From Flavobacterium psychrophilum (GTDB lineage: Bacteria > Bacteroidota > Bacteroidia > Flavobacteriales > Flavobacteriaceae), in contig CAMCFT010000017.1 in assembly GCA_945874225.1 (NCBI GenBank), positions 1 through 64,000 of the forward strand: 64,000 bases of DNA, given 5' to 3'. A model generated the notes under the pieces. The model was not told where the DNA came from. It saw nothing but the letters and a program-made list of their open reading frames with translations, and made no database searches. Numbering within the stretch: position 1 is the first letter of the stretch; every line of letters starts with the position of its first letter. The position numbers and the translations under genes were made by a program. Positions 43,941 through 53,029 of this stretch are shown in pieces.

Positions 43941-45998
43941 TTAAATTTTAAACAAATCATCATTTACCAAATTAGGTAGTGTAACTTTCAACAAAGGCTG
44001 AGCCTCCATCGCCCTTTTTATAGCGAAAATTGCCCCTTCGTTTCGTGCCCAGCTTCTTCTGGAAATTCCGTTATTAACATCCCAGAAAAGCATTGATTCT
44101 ATGCGCTTTGAAGCTTCTATTGAACCATCAAGAACCATACCAAATCCGCCATTTATTACTTCGCCCCAACCAACTCCTCCGCCATTGTGAATGGATACCC
44201 AGGTTGCGCCACGAAAACTGTCGCCTATCACGTTTTGTATTGCCATATCGGCAGTAAAACGGGAGCCATCATATATGTTTGAGGTTTCTCTATAAGGGGA
44301 ATCTGTACCCGAAACATCGTGATGGTCTCGACCTAAAACTACGGTTCCTATTTCACCTTTGGCAATAGCCTGATTAAAAGCTTCGGCAATTTTCATTCTT
44401 CCTTCGGCATCGGCATACAGAATTCTGGCTTGTGAACCAACGACTAATTTATTTTCTTGAGCGCCTTTTATCCAATGGATATTGTCCTGCATTTGTTGTT
44501 GAATTTCGTCTGGAGAATTTTGCTGAATTTCTTCCAAAACTTCACAAGCTATGGCATCCGTTTTTTGTAAATCTTCTGGATTTCCTGAGGCACAAACCCA
44601 ACGGAAAGGACCAAATCCATAATCAAAACACATTGGACCCATAATATCCTGAACATAACTCGGGTATCTGAAATCGATTCCGTTTTCGGCCATAACATCT
44701 GCTCCAGCACGGGAAGCTTCAAGCAAAAATGCATTTCCATAATCAAAGAAATAAGTTCCTTTTGCGGTATGTTTGTTAATGGCATTAGTATGACGACGAA
44801 GGGTTTCTTGTACTTTTTCCTTGAATAAATCAGGATTATTAGCCATCATTTCGTTGGCATCTTCAAAAGAAATATCCACAGGATAATAGCCTCCAGCCCA
44901 AGGATTGTGAAGCGAGGTTTGGTCTGAACCCAAATCGATATAAATATTTTCCTGATCGAATTTTTCCCAAACATCCACAATATTTCCCAGATAAGCGATA
45001 GAAACAATTTCTTTATTGGCTTTCGCCAAAGCAACTCGTTGCACTAGTTCATCTATGTCTTCAATGACTTCATTTATCCAGCCCTGACTATGCCGAATGT
45101 GCGTGATTTTTGGATTTACTTCAGCACAAACAGTGATACAACCGGCAATGTTTCCAGCTTTTGGTTGTGCACCGCTCATTCCACCTAATCCTGAAGTGAC
45201 AAATAATCCGCCTTCGGGATTGGTTTTTATTTTCCGGAAACCATTCAAAACTGTAATCGTGGTTCCGTGCACAATCCCTTGTGGGCCAATGTACATATAG
45301 CTTCCAGCGGTCATTTGGCCATATTGTGAAACTCCCAATGCATTCATTTTTTCCCAATCGTCAGGTTTAGAATAATTAGGAATAACCATCCCGTTTGTCA
45401 CGATAACTCTTGGTGCTTCTTTGTGAGAAGGAAACAATCCCATTGGATGACCCGAATAAATCGTGAGAGTTTGCTCCTCTGTCATTTCAGACAAATATTG
45501 CATTGTCAATAAATATTGTGCCCAGTTCTGGAAAACTGCTCCATTTCCACCATAAGTAATCAGCTCGTGAGGATGTTGCGCCACGGCATAATCCAGATTG
45601 TTCTGAATCATTAGCATTATCGCTTTTGCCTGCTCACATTTTCCGGGATATTCAGCAATAGGTCTGGCAAACATTTTGTAATCAGGACGAAAACGGTACA
45701 TATAAATACGACCATAATTTTTTAATTCTTCGGCAAATTCCGTGATTAGTTCAGCGTGATGTTGTGGCTCAAAATACCGAAGTGCATTCCGCAGTGCCAA
45801 CTTTTTCTCCTCAGCCGAAAGTATTTCCTTTCGTTTTGGCGCATGATTAATGTTGGCTTCAAACGGTTTTGGAAGCGGCAATATAATTGGAATTCCTTCT
45901 TGAATTTGTTCTTTGAGCCCCCTAACCCCCAAAGGGGGAATTGTGTCAGAAGACATTCTTGGTATTTTATCCATAGTATTGTTGATTTTTTTATTCAT
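43941..45998 (-). CDS. hutU: Urocanate hydratase (urocanase)
   Basis: 685 residues, the long Bacteroidetes form. It converts urocanate to imidazolone propionate in histidine degradation with tightly bound NAD. Typical regions are PHELITYGGNGAVFQNW, MYIGPQGIVHGTTIT, GGMSGAQPKAGNIAG, LGRDHHDVSGTDSPYRETSN and HNGGGVGWGEVINGGFGMVL. The N-terminal segment around residues 19-28 (TIPPLGVRGL) is encoded by the G-rich repeat and is probably a late insertion; ATG 45998 overlaps the DUF5522 gene by 8 bp. No hutH or hutI lies nearby. Confidence 0.96.
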   Translation of the reverse strand: MNKKINNTMDKIPRMSSDTIPPLGVRGLKEQIQEGIPIILPLPKPFEANINHAPKRKEILSAEEKKLALRNALRYFEPQHHAELITEFAEELKNYGRIYMYRFRPDYKMFARPIAEYPGKCEQAKAIMLMIQNNLDYAVAQHPHELITYGGNGAVFQNWAQYLLTMQYLSEMTEEQTLTIYSGHPMGLFPSHKEAPRVIVTNGMVIPNYSKPDDWEKMNALGVSQYGQMTAGSYMYIGPQGIVHGTTITVLNGFRKIKTNPEGGLFVTSGLGGMSGAQPKAGNIAGCITVCAEVNPKITHIRHSQGWINEVIEDIDELVQRVALAKANKEIVSIAYLGNIVDVWEKFDQENIYIDLGSDQTSLHNPWAGGYYPVDISFEDANEMMANNPDLFKEKVQETLRRHTNAINKHTAKGTYFFDYGNAFLLEASRAGADVMAENGIDFRYPSYVQDIMGPMCFDYGFGPFRWVCASGNPEDLQKTDAIACEVLEEIQQNSPDEIQQQMQDNIHWIKGAQENKLVVGSQARILYADAEGRMKIAEAFNQAIAKGEIGTVVLGRDHHDVSGTDSPYRETSNIYDGSRFTADMAIQNVIGDSFRGATWVSIHNGGGVGWGEVINGGFGMVLDGSIEASKRIESMLFWDVNNGISRRSWARNEGAIFAIKRAMEAQPLLKVTLPNLVNDDLFKI
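45915..45942. repeat. G-rich interspersed repeat, copy 3, inside hutU
   Basis: Minus strand ATTCCCCCTTTGGGGG-TTAGGGGGCTC, read in frame as IPPLGVRGL at the N-terminus of urocanase. Confidence 0.75.
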
Positions 45999-46179
45999 AA
46001 TCCCTTCTTTTACCCCCTTTGGGGGTTAGGGGGCTTTCATACGGACAATGGCGACAGCCACTTTTACAACAATACCCTTTTTTTAGATGGTATTTTTCGG
46101 TAAAGCATTTATAGCCTTCGGGCGTATAATAAAAATCTTCGCCTTCGATTAATTTATTTTCATTACTTTGTTCATTCAT
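45991..46179 (-). CDS. DUF5522 family small protein
   Basis: 62 residues. The core LIEGEDFYYTPEGYKCFTEK, YHLKKGYCCKSGCRHCPY, is a Cys-rich metal-binding-like motif of DUF5522 (CC-x3-C-x2-C). The natural end would be near CPY; the last residues (SPLTPKGG...) are encoded by the adjacent G-rich repeat. The stop overlaps the hutU start by 8 bp, so the two are coupled. Confidence 0.85.
   Translation of the reverse strand: MNEQSNENKLIEGEDFYYTPEGYKCFTEKYHLKKGYCCKSGCRHCPYESPLTPKGGKRRDYE
46013..46037. repeat. G-rich interspersed repeat, copy 4, at the DUF5522 3' end
   Basis: CCCCCTTTGGGGG-TTAGGGGGCTTT, within the last codons of DUF5522 and 70 bp from copy 3. Confidence 0.75.
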
Positions 46180-46207
46180 AACTACAAATTTATAGACTTT
46201 AAAGCGA

Positions 46208-46534
46208 ATGTTTCTAATTGTAACTAAATATTTAATTCCAAAAGGATATCGTGGACTAACGATATTTCCATTAGTGTTTGTAAAATATTCATTGGATAAA
46301 GAAAATCCAGTTTTTATAAATCACGAACGGATTCATTTGAGACAGCAATTGGAACTGCTTATTATTCCTTTTTTTATTTGGTATTTTATTGAATTTCTTT
46401 TAAGGTTGATTCAATATAAAAATAAGGATTTGGCTTATAGAAATATAAGTTTCGAAAGGGAAGCTTACGCCAATGAAAATGACCTTAACTACTTAAAAAA
46501 AAGGTTGTTTTGGAATTTTTTAAAAAACACTTGA
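46208..46534 (+). CDS. Small membrane protein with HExxH motif
   Basis: 108 residues. INHERIHLRQQLELL contains HExxH (HERIH, about 38-42) followed by one or two membrane helices (LLIIPFFIWYFIEFLLRLI) and a later Glu in SFEREAYANE, the spacing style of gluzincin metallopeptidases. Known Bacteroidetes proteins of this type are annotated as hypothetical. It may be a membrane protease; activity is inferred from motifs only. Divergent from DUF5522. Confidence 0.72.
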   Translation: MFLIVTKYLIPKGYRGLTIFPLVFVKYSLDKENPVFINHERIHLRQQLELLIIPFFIWYFIEFLLRLIQYKNKDLAYRNISFEREAYANENDLNYLKKRLFWNFLKNT

Positions 46535-46594
46535 CAGGTAAATATTTCCCTTATAACATTAATATTTAATGAATAAACAATTCATTTTGTGTTG

Positions 46595-46602
46595 TATATT
46601 TG
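46595..46602 (+). promoter_or_regulatory. -7 box before the ACC deaminase-like operon
   Basis: TATATTTG, exact consensus. Its final TTG would be read as an upstream start codon (46600), so the real start is probably the TTG at 46621. Confidence 0.5.
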
Positions 46603-46620
46603 TGCCAAATTCTATATGTT

Positions 46621-47526
46621 TTGCGAGAAATTCTAACCCAAAAAATAAAATCATCCAAAGATAGCATCTCTATCTACATAAGACGTGAAGATCTCATCCA
46701 TCCGTTTATATCAGGAAATAAGTTTAGAAAGCTAAAATACAATCTCCTTCAGGCAAAAGCAGAAAATCAGGATACGCTGCTCACTTTTGGTGGTGCATTT
46801 TCAAACCATATTGCCGCTCTTGCTTATGCGGGAAAAGAGCAGGGTTTTAAAACCATCGGAATTATACGTGGGGATGAATTGGAAAGTAAAATCCCTGAAA
46901 ACCCAACCTTGCATTTTGCTCAGGAATGTGGAATGCAATTCAAATTTGTTACTCGGGAAAACTATCGCCACAAAACGGAAATAGGGTTTATTGAAAATCT
47001 TAAACAAGAATTCGGTGATTTTTATCATGTTCCCGAAGGCGGAACCAATGATTTTGCAGTCAAAGGATGTGAAGAAATTCTAACTGATGAAGATGCTGAA
47101 TTTGATTTTGTATGTTGTGCCGTTGGAACAGGTGGAACAATTAGCGGTCTTATAAACAGTATTTTGCCACACCAAAAAGTTTTGGGATTTCCTGCCTTGA
47201 AAGGGGACTTTTTAAATGAGGAAATTCGTAAATTTGCCCGAAATGAGCATTGGGAATTAATAACGGCATATCATTTTGGAGGATACGGAAAAGTGAATCC
47301 GGAATTAATAGCTTTCATCAACCGGTTTTATGCAGAAAATAGTATTCCTTTGGATCCTATTTATACTGGAAAAATGGTTTTTGGCGTTATGGATTTAATT
47401 AAAAAGAATTATTTTCCCGAAAATTCGAAGATATTGCTCATTCATACTGGTGGAATTCAAGGAATTGCAGGAATGAATTTAAAACTGAAGGCAAAAAAAT
47501 TACCTATAATAGATTTCAATGATTAG
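46621..47526 (+). CDS. ACC deaminase / D-cysteine desulfhydrase family PLP enzyme
   Basis: About 301 residues, fold type II PLP enzyme. The PLP Lys lies in FISGNKFRKLKYNL; other motifs are LLTFGGAFSNHIAALAYAG, VPEGGTNDFAVKG, CCAVGTGGTISGL and LLIHTGGIQG. The family deaminates 1-aminocyclopropane-1-carboxylate or desulfurates D-cysteine; which one cannot be decided. The frame is open to TTG 46600, but that codon is in a -7 box. It overlaps the glucosaminidase gene by 8 bp and heads an operon with hemL. Confidence 0.85.
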   Translation: MREILTQKIKSSKDSISIYIRREDLIHPFISGNKFRKLKYNLLQAKAENQDTLLTFGGAFSNHIAALAYAGKEQGFKTIGIIRGDELESKIPENPTLHFAQECGMQFKFVTRENYRHKTEIGFIENLKQEFGDFYHVPEGGTNDFAVKGCEEILTDEDAEFDFVCCAVGTGGTISGLINSILPHQKVLGFPALKGDFLNEEIRKFARNEHWELITAYHFGGYGKVNPELIAFINRFYAENSIPLDPIYTGKMVFGVMDLIKKNYFPENSKILLIHTGGIQGIAGMNLKLKAKKLPIIDFND

Positions 47527-48391
47527 AAAAAGTGTATTCTTAATAATAGTTCTGGTTTTCGTAAGTTGCAATACGAACAGGTCGGTAATTCAAACCACTC
47601 GAAAAGGTTCCAAACCCTTCACTTCGGTGGCAAGAACCGACAACAAATCTTCTGTAAAAAAAACAAAAGAGAATTCATCCAACACAAAATCTTCAGAAAC
47701 CAATACTACCGAAACACAAATTCTTGAAGCTACAACTCGGGTAAAAGTCACTAACGAAATGATTTTGGCTTATATCGAAACTTATAAAGCGGTAGCACAG
47801 TCAAATATGGAAAAGTACGGCATTCCGGCAAGTATTATTTTAGGGCAGGCAATCCTAGAATCAGGATCGGGAACAGGAGCTTTATGTACTCAGGCCAATA
47901 ATCATTTTGGTATAAAATGTCATAAAGATTGGCCAGGCGAAAGTGTAAAATATGACGACGATTCCATTGCAGAATGTTTTAGAAAATACAATAATCCAGT
48001 CGATTCTTTTCGAGACCACGCTCTTTTTTTAACTGCAGGAGTTCGGTATTCCCAACTTTTTAAATTAAACCAAACAGATTATAAGGCTTGGGCCAAAGGA
48101 TTAAAAGACGCCGGTTATGCAACAGACCCACAATATCCAACAAAATTAATTGGTTTAATAGAGCGTTTCCAGTTGTATAAATATGATGGTGTAGGCATGA
48201 GTAAAAGACAAGAAAAAGAAAATGAAATCACCAAAACACCTTTGGAAACCGAGCGATATCTAGTTGTAAAAGGCGATACTTTATACTCTATTTCTAAAAA
48301 ATATAATATTTCCATCGAAGATTTAAAGAAACAAAATAATATTTTTGATAATGCAATTTCGATAGGGCAACCCATACTAATTATAAAATAA
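47519..48391 (+). CDS. Glucosaminidase (GH73) lipoprotein with LysM domain
   Basis: 290 residues. The lipobox is VLVFVSCNT (Cys17); a Thr/Ser-rich linker runs to about 70. The glucosaminidase domain (about 80-230) shows [20 protein letters not shown] with catalytic Glu, NNHFGIKCH and [20 protein letters not shown]-terminal LysM ([20 protein letters not shown]) binds peptidoglycan. It cleaves cell-wall glycan, probably in separation or remodelling. Second gene of the operon; hemL starts 6 bp after its stop. Confidence 0.92.
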   Translation: MIRKSVFLIIVLVFVSCNTNRSVIQTTRKGSKPFTSVARTDNKSSVKKTKENSSNTKSSETNTTETQILEATTRVKVTNEMILAYIETYKAVAQSNMEKYGIPASIILGQAILESGSGTGALCTQANNHFGIKCHKDWPGESVKYDDDSIAECFRKYNNPVDSFRDHALFLTAGVRYSQLFKLNQTDYKAWAKGLKDAGYATDPQYPTKLIGLIERFQLYKYDGVGMSKRQEKENEITKTPLETERYLVVKGDTLYSISKKYNISIEDLKKQNNIFDNAISIGQPILIIK

Positions 48392-48396
48392 AAAAT

Positions 48397-49683
48397 ATGT
48401 TATATCAACGAAGCAGTCAGCTTTTTGCTGAAGCAGAAAAAGTAATTCCCGGCGGCGTGAATTCTCCAGTTCGCGCCTTCAAAGCAGTTGGAGGAACTCC
48501 AATTTTCGTCAAAAGTGCCAAAGGTGCTTATTTGTTTGACGAAGACGGAAACAAATTAATAGATTATATCAATTCTTGGGGACCAATGATTCTGGGCCAT
48601 GCTTTTCAACCTGTTGTTGATGCCGTTACCGAAAAAGCTAAATTAGGAACTTCGTTTGGTATGCCAACTGAATTAGAAACTCAAATCGCTGCTTTGGCTG
48701 TTGCAATGGTTCCAAATATTGATAAAATCAGATTCGTAAATTCAGGAACCGAAGCTTGTATGAGTGCAATCCGTTTAGCTCGTGGATTTACTAAAAAAGA
48801 TAAATTCATCAAATTTGCCGGTTGTTATCACGGTCATTCTGATTCGTTTTTGATACAAGCCGGAAGTGGAGCCATTACTTTTGGTTCTCCAAATAGTCCT
48901 GGAGTGACTGCTGGAACTGCCAAAGATACTTTGTTGGCAAAATACAATGATTTAGATAATGTTGCGGCTTTAATTGAAGCTAATAAAAACGAAATTGCCG
49001 CTATAATTGTGGAGCCGGTTGCGGGAAATATGGGTTGTATTCCTCCAAATAAAGGTTTTTTGGAAGGCTTGCGCCAATTGTGTACAGAAAATGGTATTCT
49101 CCTGATTTTTGATGAGGTAATGACAGGATTTAGACTCGCAAGAGGAGGAGTTCAGGAATTGTTCAATATCAAAGCGGATATAGTTTGCTTCGGAAAAGTA
49201 ATTGGTGGCGGTTTGCCAGTGGGAGCTTTTGCTGCAAGAAACGAAATTATGAATTATTTGGCACCACTTGGTCCCGTTTATCAGGCGGGAACTTTATCTG
49301 GGAATCCGTTGGCAATGGCAGCTGGATTAGCTATGCTTCAGGCATTGGATTCTGACAGAGAGATTTTCAAAAGATTGGAAGAAAAAACAGCTTACTTGGC
49401 TGCGGGAATTGACAAAGTTTTAAAAGCAAATAAAGTAGATTTTACAATCAACAGAATTGGTTCAATGGTTTCAGTACATTTTGCCGAAACTCCCGTGGTA
49501 GATTTTCAAAGTGCTGCAAAAGGCGACAACGAAACTTTCAAAAAATTCTTCCACGGCCTGTTGCAAGAAGGAATTTATATTGCACCATCAGCTTACGAAA
49601 CTTGGTTTATCACCGATGCACTTTCATATGAGGACTTAGATTTTACAATCCAAGCTATTGATAAGGTTTCAAAAACTTTCTAA
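48397..49683 (+). CDS. hemL: Glutamate-1-semialdehyde 2,1-aminomutase
   Basis: 428 residues, class III aminotransferase fold. [13 protein letters not shown] near the N-terminus, then [46 protein letters not shown] and the PLP Lys in [16 protein letters not shown]. It makes 5-aminolevulinate for heme via the C5 pathway. Third gene of the operon, with a strong terminator after it. The heme supply is relevant to the cytochrome-rich region that follows (inference). Confidence 0.97.
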   Translation: MLYQRSSQLFAEAEKVIPGGVNSPVRAFKAVGGTPIFVKSAKGAYLFDEDGNKLIDYINSWGPMILGHAFQPVVDAVTEKAKLGTSFGMPTELETQIAALAVAMVPNIDKIRFVNSGTEACMSAIRLARGFTKKDKFIKFAGCYHGHSDSFLIQAGSGAITFGSPNSPGVTAGTAKDTLLAKYNDLDNVAALIEANKNEIAAIIVEPVAGNMGCIPPNKGFLEGLRQLCTENGILLIFDEVMTGFRLARGGVQELFNIKADIVCFGKVIGGGLPVGAFAARNEIMNYLAPLGPVYQAGTLSGNPLAMAAGLAMLQALDSDREIFKRLEEKTAYLAAGIDKVLKANKVDFTINRIGSMVSVHFAETPVVDFQSAAKGDNETFKKFFHGLLQEGIYIAPSAYETWFITDALSYEDLDFTIQAIDKVSKTF

Positions 49684-49760
49684 TAAATAACAGTAATTCC
49701 ATCTCTCTCTATCATTGCGAAAAACAAAGCAACCTGAGAGAGTTAGGGTTAGGATATAAA

Positions 49761-49792
49761 AAAAACTTCCAGTTTGCTGGAAGTTTTTTTTC
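49761..49792. terminator. Terminator of hemL
   Basis: Perfect 12-bp stem AAAAACTTCCAG / CTGGAAGTTTTT (49761-49772, 49777-49788) around TTTG, then TTT. In the convergent gap; it can serve both strands. Confidence 0.85.
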
Positions 49793-49801
49793 TAAATCGC
49801 T

Positions 49802-50314
49802 TTAATAACAGCTTCTTCCCTGACGATTTCCTTGATTTCCTTGGAAATTACCCTGACAATTACCCTGACAATTACCTTGATTTCCTTGACAATTTCCTTG
49901 GTAATTTCCCTGACGATTAGCTTGAAGATTGTCTTTTAAATCATTCCATTTTTCGAATTGTTTAGGGCTAAGAACTTTTTCCATCCTTTTTTTTGTGGCC
50001 ATTTGTTCATCAATCATTTTGCTTCTCATGGCAAAACGTTCGTCATTTGTTGGGGTTCCTTCTTTTTCCCACATCGCTTTCATGGCAGTTCTATGAGCCT
50101 CTATTTTGGCATTCCTATCCACAATGATGATACTCATTTCTTTTTGTTGAGCCTCATTCAAATCTAAATTTAGAGTCATTTGTTTTAGCTGTAGTTGACT
50201 TCTTTGTTCTGGAGTAAATTGCTCCATACCATTTCCTTGATATCTTCCAAATCTTTGTTGTGCCAAAACGGTCATTCCGACCATTAAAAAAGCCATTACC
50301 ATTAAATTTTTCAT
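49802..50314 (-). CDS. Spy/CpxP-like exported protein with QGN repeats
   Basis: 170 residues. The signal peptide ends GMTVLAQ (1-18). The helical body (FTPEQRSQLQLKQMTLNLDL, EAQQKEM, MEKVLSPKQFEKWNDLK) resembles LTxxQ/Spy-type periplasmic chaperones and stress proteins. The C-terminus is a run of QGN repeats with Cys at irregular places (QGNCQGNQGNCQGNCQGN), encoded by a tandem DNA repeat, so its length may vary among strains. Metal binding by the Cys residues is possible. Confidence 0.77.
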   Translation of the reverse strand: MKNLMVMAFLMVGMTVLAQQRFGRYQGNGMEQFTPEQRSQLQLKQMTLNLDLNEAQQKEMSIIIVDRNAKIEAHRTAMKAMWEKEGTPTNDERFAMRSKMIDEQMATKKRMEKVLSPKQFEKWNDLKDNLQANRQGNYQGNCQGNQGNCQGNCQGNFQGNQGNRQGRSCY

Positions 50315-50428
50315 TAGTATTATATTTTTTTAAGTTATAGTGATAAGACACTAATAAATAACAAAGGTTTAATCATTAACAAAAGTTTATATTCTCATTT
50401 TCAGCTAAATCAAAAAAACTTTGTTGAG

Positions 50429-50473
50429 TATGATTACAATCATAATTGATTAACAAACCTATTCGGAGATTTG
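50429..50473 (+). promoter_or_regulatory. Crp/Fnr-type operator and -7 box of the nos operon
   Basis: Perfect palindrome TATGATTACAATCATA (50429-50444); its centre is 36.5 bp from the G of GAGATTTG (-7 box, 50466-50473). The expected start of transcription puts the site near -41, class II activator position. The cytochrome c ATG is 27 bp after the box. Confidence 0.68.
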
Positions 50474-50499
50474 TAAAAGAAATTTAAAAACCAATTTTT

Positions 50500-50958
50500 A
50501 TGTACAAATTATCTTTATTTATTGTTGCACTAGCACTGTTTACTTCTTGTGGTAAAAAGGAAAATGCCACGGATGACTTTTCAACCGAAAAAACTGCGGA
50601 TGTGTCTACTTATGATCCAAACAGAGGTATTGGAAAATTCACATCTGTTGAATTAGGCGCCACAATTGATGCCGCTATGGCTGCAGAAGGTGAAAAAATC
50701 CAGGCTGTTAAATGTTCTGCTTGTCACAAATTGACAGATGAAAAATTAGTTGGTCCAGGGTGGAAAGGAGTTACATCACGTAACAAACCAGAATGGATCA
50801 TGAACTTCATTACTAATCCAGATCCAATGATTGACAAAGACCCTAAACTTCAAGCTCAATTGGAACTTTGTTTGTTGCGTATGCCAAACCAATCACTTTC
50901 AGATGTTGACGCAAGAAACGTTCTTGAATATATGCGTCAAAATGACGGTGTAAAATAA
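50500..50958 (+). CDS. c-type cytochrome lipoprotein of the nos operon
   Basis: 152 residues. The lipobox is LALFTSCGKK (Cys17). One heme c site, CSACH (72-76), with a later Met ligand candidate in LRMPNQSLSD. It probably donates electrons to NosZ in the periplasm. First gene of the operon, 34 bp before nosZ, and preceded by the Crp/Fnr-type operator. It corresponds to the nosC-type cytochromes of clade II loci. Confidence 0.9.
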   Translation: MYKLSLFIVALALFTSCGKKENATDDFSTEKTADVSTYDPNRGIGKFTSVELGATIDAAMAAEGEKIQAVKCSACHKLTDEKLVGPGWKGVTSRNKPEWIMNFITNPDPMIDKDPKLQAQLELCLLRMPNQSLSDVDARNVLEYMRQNDGVK

Positions 50959-50991
50959 GTAATCAAAAAACCAATTAATAACTAAAATAAT

Positions 50992-52968
50992 ATGAACAAT
51001 AAATTTTTAAAAGCGACTTTAGCCATTGTCTTGGCTGCCGCATTTTTTAGTTCCTGTAAACCAAAAAATTCAGGAGACATTGTGAGTGGTGATGCTGCGC
51101 AAAAAGCGTATGTGGCACCAGGAAAATACGATGAATTTTACAATTTTGTTTCGGGAGGTTTTAGCGGACAAATGAGTGTTTATGGTTTGCCTAGTGGAAG
51201 ATTATTGAGAGTTATTCCTATCTTTTCAGTAGATCCACAAAGCGGTTATGGTTTTAGTGAAGAAACAAAACCAATGTTGAACACTTCTCACGGTTTTATT
51301 CCATGGGATGATCAACACCACGTTGAAATGTCTCAAACTGATGGTGTAGTTGACGGTCGTTGGGTTTTTGCCAATGCTAATAACACACCTAGAATTGCTC
51401 GCGTAGACTTGAAGACTTTTAAAACAGCTGAGATTATTGAATTGCCAAATAGTGCAGGAAATCACTCTTCTCCATTTATTACAGAAAATACAGAATATGT
51501 GGTTGCCGGAACACGTTTTAGCGTTCCGCCAGATAATGCTAATGGAGATGTGCCAATCAATACTTATAAACAAAATTTTAAAGGATATTTAAGTTTTGTA
51601 AAAGTGGGGAAAGAAGGTCAAATGGATATTGCTTTCCAAATTGAAGCACCAGGTGTAAACTTTGATTTAAGTCATGCCGGTAAAGGAAAATCTCACGGAT
51701 GGTTTTTCTTCTCTTGTTACAATACAGAACAAGCCAACACGCTATTGGAAGTAAATGCTTCTCAAAAAGATAAAGATTTTATTATGGCTGTAAACTGGAA
51801 AAAAGCCGAAGAATATATCAAAGCAGGTAAAGGTAAAAAAGTAGCTACAAGATATGCTCATAATACTTGGGATGAAAAAACACAAACTGCAAAATCTGAA
51901 ATTAGAACCGAAGTCTTAGTTTTAGATTCTAAAGAGTTGAAAGACATTTGTTATATGATTCCTTGCCCAAAATCTCCTCACGGTTGTGATGTTGATCCTA
52001 CAGGTGAATACATTGTTGGATCTGGAAAATTAGCAGCGTTAATTCCTGTGTTTAGTTTCGATAAATTACAAAACGCCATCAAAAACAAACAATTCGATGG
52101 AGAATATGACGGAATTCCAGTGATAAAATATGAAGCAGCTTTACATGGTGAAGTTCAAAAACCAGGTCTTGGACCATTGCACACTGAATTTGACGGAAAA
52201 GGAAATGCGTATACCACTTTCTTCGTTTCTTCTGAAGTTGTGAAATGGGATATCAAATCTTTAAAAGTTTTAGACAGAGTTCCGACTTATTATTCTGTTG
52301 GACACCTTTGTATTCCTGGTGGTGATAGTAGAAAACCTTTCGGGAAATATTTAATTGCCTATAACAAAATTACAAAAGACCGTTATTTACCAACTGGTCC
52401 GGAACTAGCTCAGAGTGCCCAAATATTTGATATTAGTGGAGATAAAATGCAATTAATTTTAGATTTTCCAACCATTGGAGAACCACATTATGCACAAGCA
52501 GCTCCTGCTGATTTAATTCGAAATAATGGACAGTTGAAATTCTACAAAATTGAAGACAATCATCATCCTTATGTTGCTAAAGGAGAGAAAGAATCAAAAG
52601 TAGTTAGAGAAGGCAACAAAGTTCACGTCTATATGACTTCAATTCGTTCTCACTTTGCATCTGATAATATCGAAGGAATAAGAGTAGGGGATGAGGTTTA
52701 TTTCCACGTTACAAACTTGGAACAAGATTGGGATGTTCCTCACGGATTTGCCATAAAAGGAGCTGATAATGCCGAGTTGTTAATTATGCCTGGAGAAACA
52801 AGTACATTAAAATGGCTTCCTAAAAAAGTGGGAATAGTTCCTTTCTATTGTACTGATTTCTGTAGCGCATTGCACCAAGAAATGCAAGGATACGTAAGAG
52901 TATCTCCTGCAGGTAGTAATGTTCCATTAACTTTTAGTTTGGGTACAAATGTTCCTGCAACTAAATAA
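50992..52968 (+). CDS. nosZ: Nitrous-oxide reductase, clade II (Sec-type)
   Basis: 658 residues. It reduces N2O to N2 in the periplasm. The signal is Sec/lipoprotein-like, without twin Arg, ending AAAFFSSCKP. The beta-propeller CuZ ligands include DDQHHVEM, DLSHAGKGKSHG, HGCDVDP, LHTEFDG, VGHLCIPG and EPHYAQA. The C-terminal CuA cupredoxin domain has CTDFCSALHQEM (Cys620, Cys624, His628, Met631). Signal type and neighbours (no nosR) place it in clade II, typical of Flavobacteria. A strong hairpin follows the gene. Confidence 0.98.
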   Translation: MNNKFLKATLAIVLAAAFFSSCKPKNSGDIVSGDAAQKAYVAPGKYDEFYNFVSGGFSGQMSVYGLPSGRLLRVIPIFSVDPQSGYGFSEETKPMLNTSHGFIPWDDQHHVEMSQTDGVVDGRWVFANANNTPRIARVDLKTFKTAEIIELPNSAGNHSSPFITENTEYVVAGTRFSVPPDNANGDVPINTYKQNFKGYLSFVKVGKEGQMDIAFQIEAPGVNFDLSHAGKGKSHGWFFFSCYNTEQANTLLEVNASQKDKDFIMAVNWKKAEEYIKAGKGKKVATRYAHNTWDEKTQTAKSEIRTEVLVLDSKELKDICYMIPCPKSPHGCDVDPTGEYIVGSGKLAALIPVFSFDKLQNAIKNKQFDGEYDGIPVIKYEAALHGEVQKPGLGPLHTEFDGKGNAYTTFFVSSEVVKWDIKSLKVLDRVPTYYSVGHLCIPGGDSRKPFGKYLIAYNKITKDRYLPTGPELAQSAQIFDISGDKMQLILDFPTIGEPHYAQAAPADLIRNNGQLKFYKIEDNHHPYVAKGEKESKVVREGNKVHVYMTSIRSHFASDNIEGIRVGDEVYFHVTNLEQDWDVPHGFAIKGADNAELLIMPGETSTLKWLPKKVGIVPFYCTDFCSALHQEMQGYVRVSPAGSNVPLTFSLGTNVPATK

Positions 52969-52984
52969 ATAATTTCTTTAATGT

Positions 52985-53017
52985 AAAGGGAACAAAGTCT
53001 CTTTGTTCCCTTTTTTT
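52985..53017 (+). terminator. Hairpin/terminator between nosZ and the nosL fusion
   Basis: 13-bp stem AAAGGGAACAAAG / CTTTGTTCCCTTT (52985-52997, 53001-53013) followed by TTTT. It probably lowers expression of the downstream genes relative to nosZ. Confidence 0.8.
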
Positions 53018-53029
53018 ATACCAATAGTT

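Noticed and set aside
5902..45998. A histidine-utilisation gene cluster formed by the arginase-like protein, FGase and hutU
   Set aside because: They are far apart and on different strands, the first is degenerate and the second is element cargo; no hutH or hutI is present.
45756..46103. 115-codon frame antisense to hutU and DUF5522
   Set aside because: Shadow of two well-supported genes on the opposite strand.
49801..49920. Tandem repeat as a CRISPR array
   Set aside because: It is a short coding QGN repeat without spacers; no CRISPR array or cas gene was seen in the window.
53003..53029. TTG start for the NosL fusion
   Set aside because: The codon lies inside the nosZ terminator stem; ATG 53030 follows directly.
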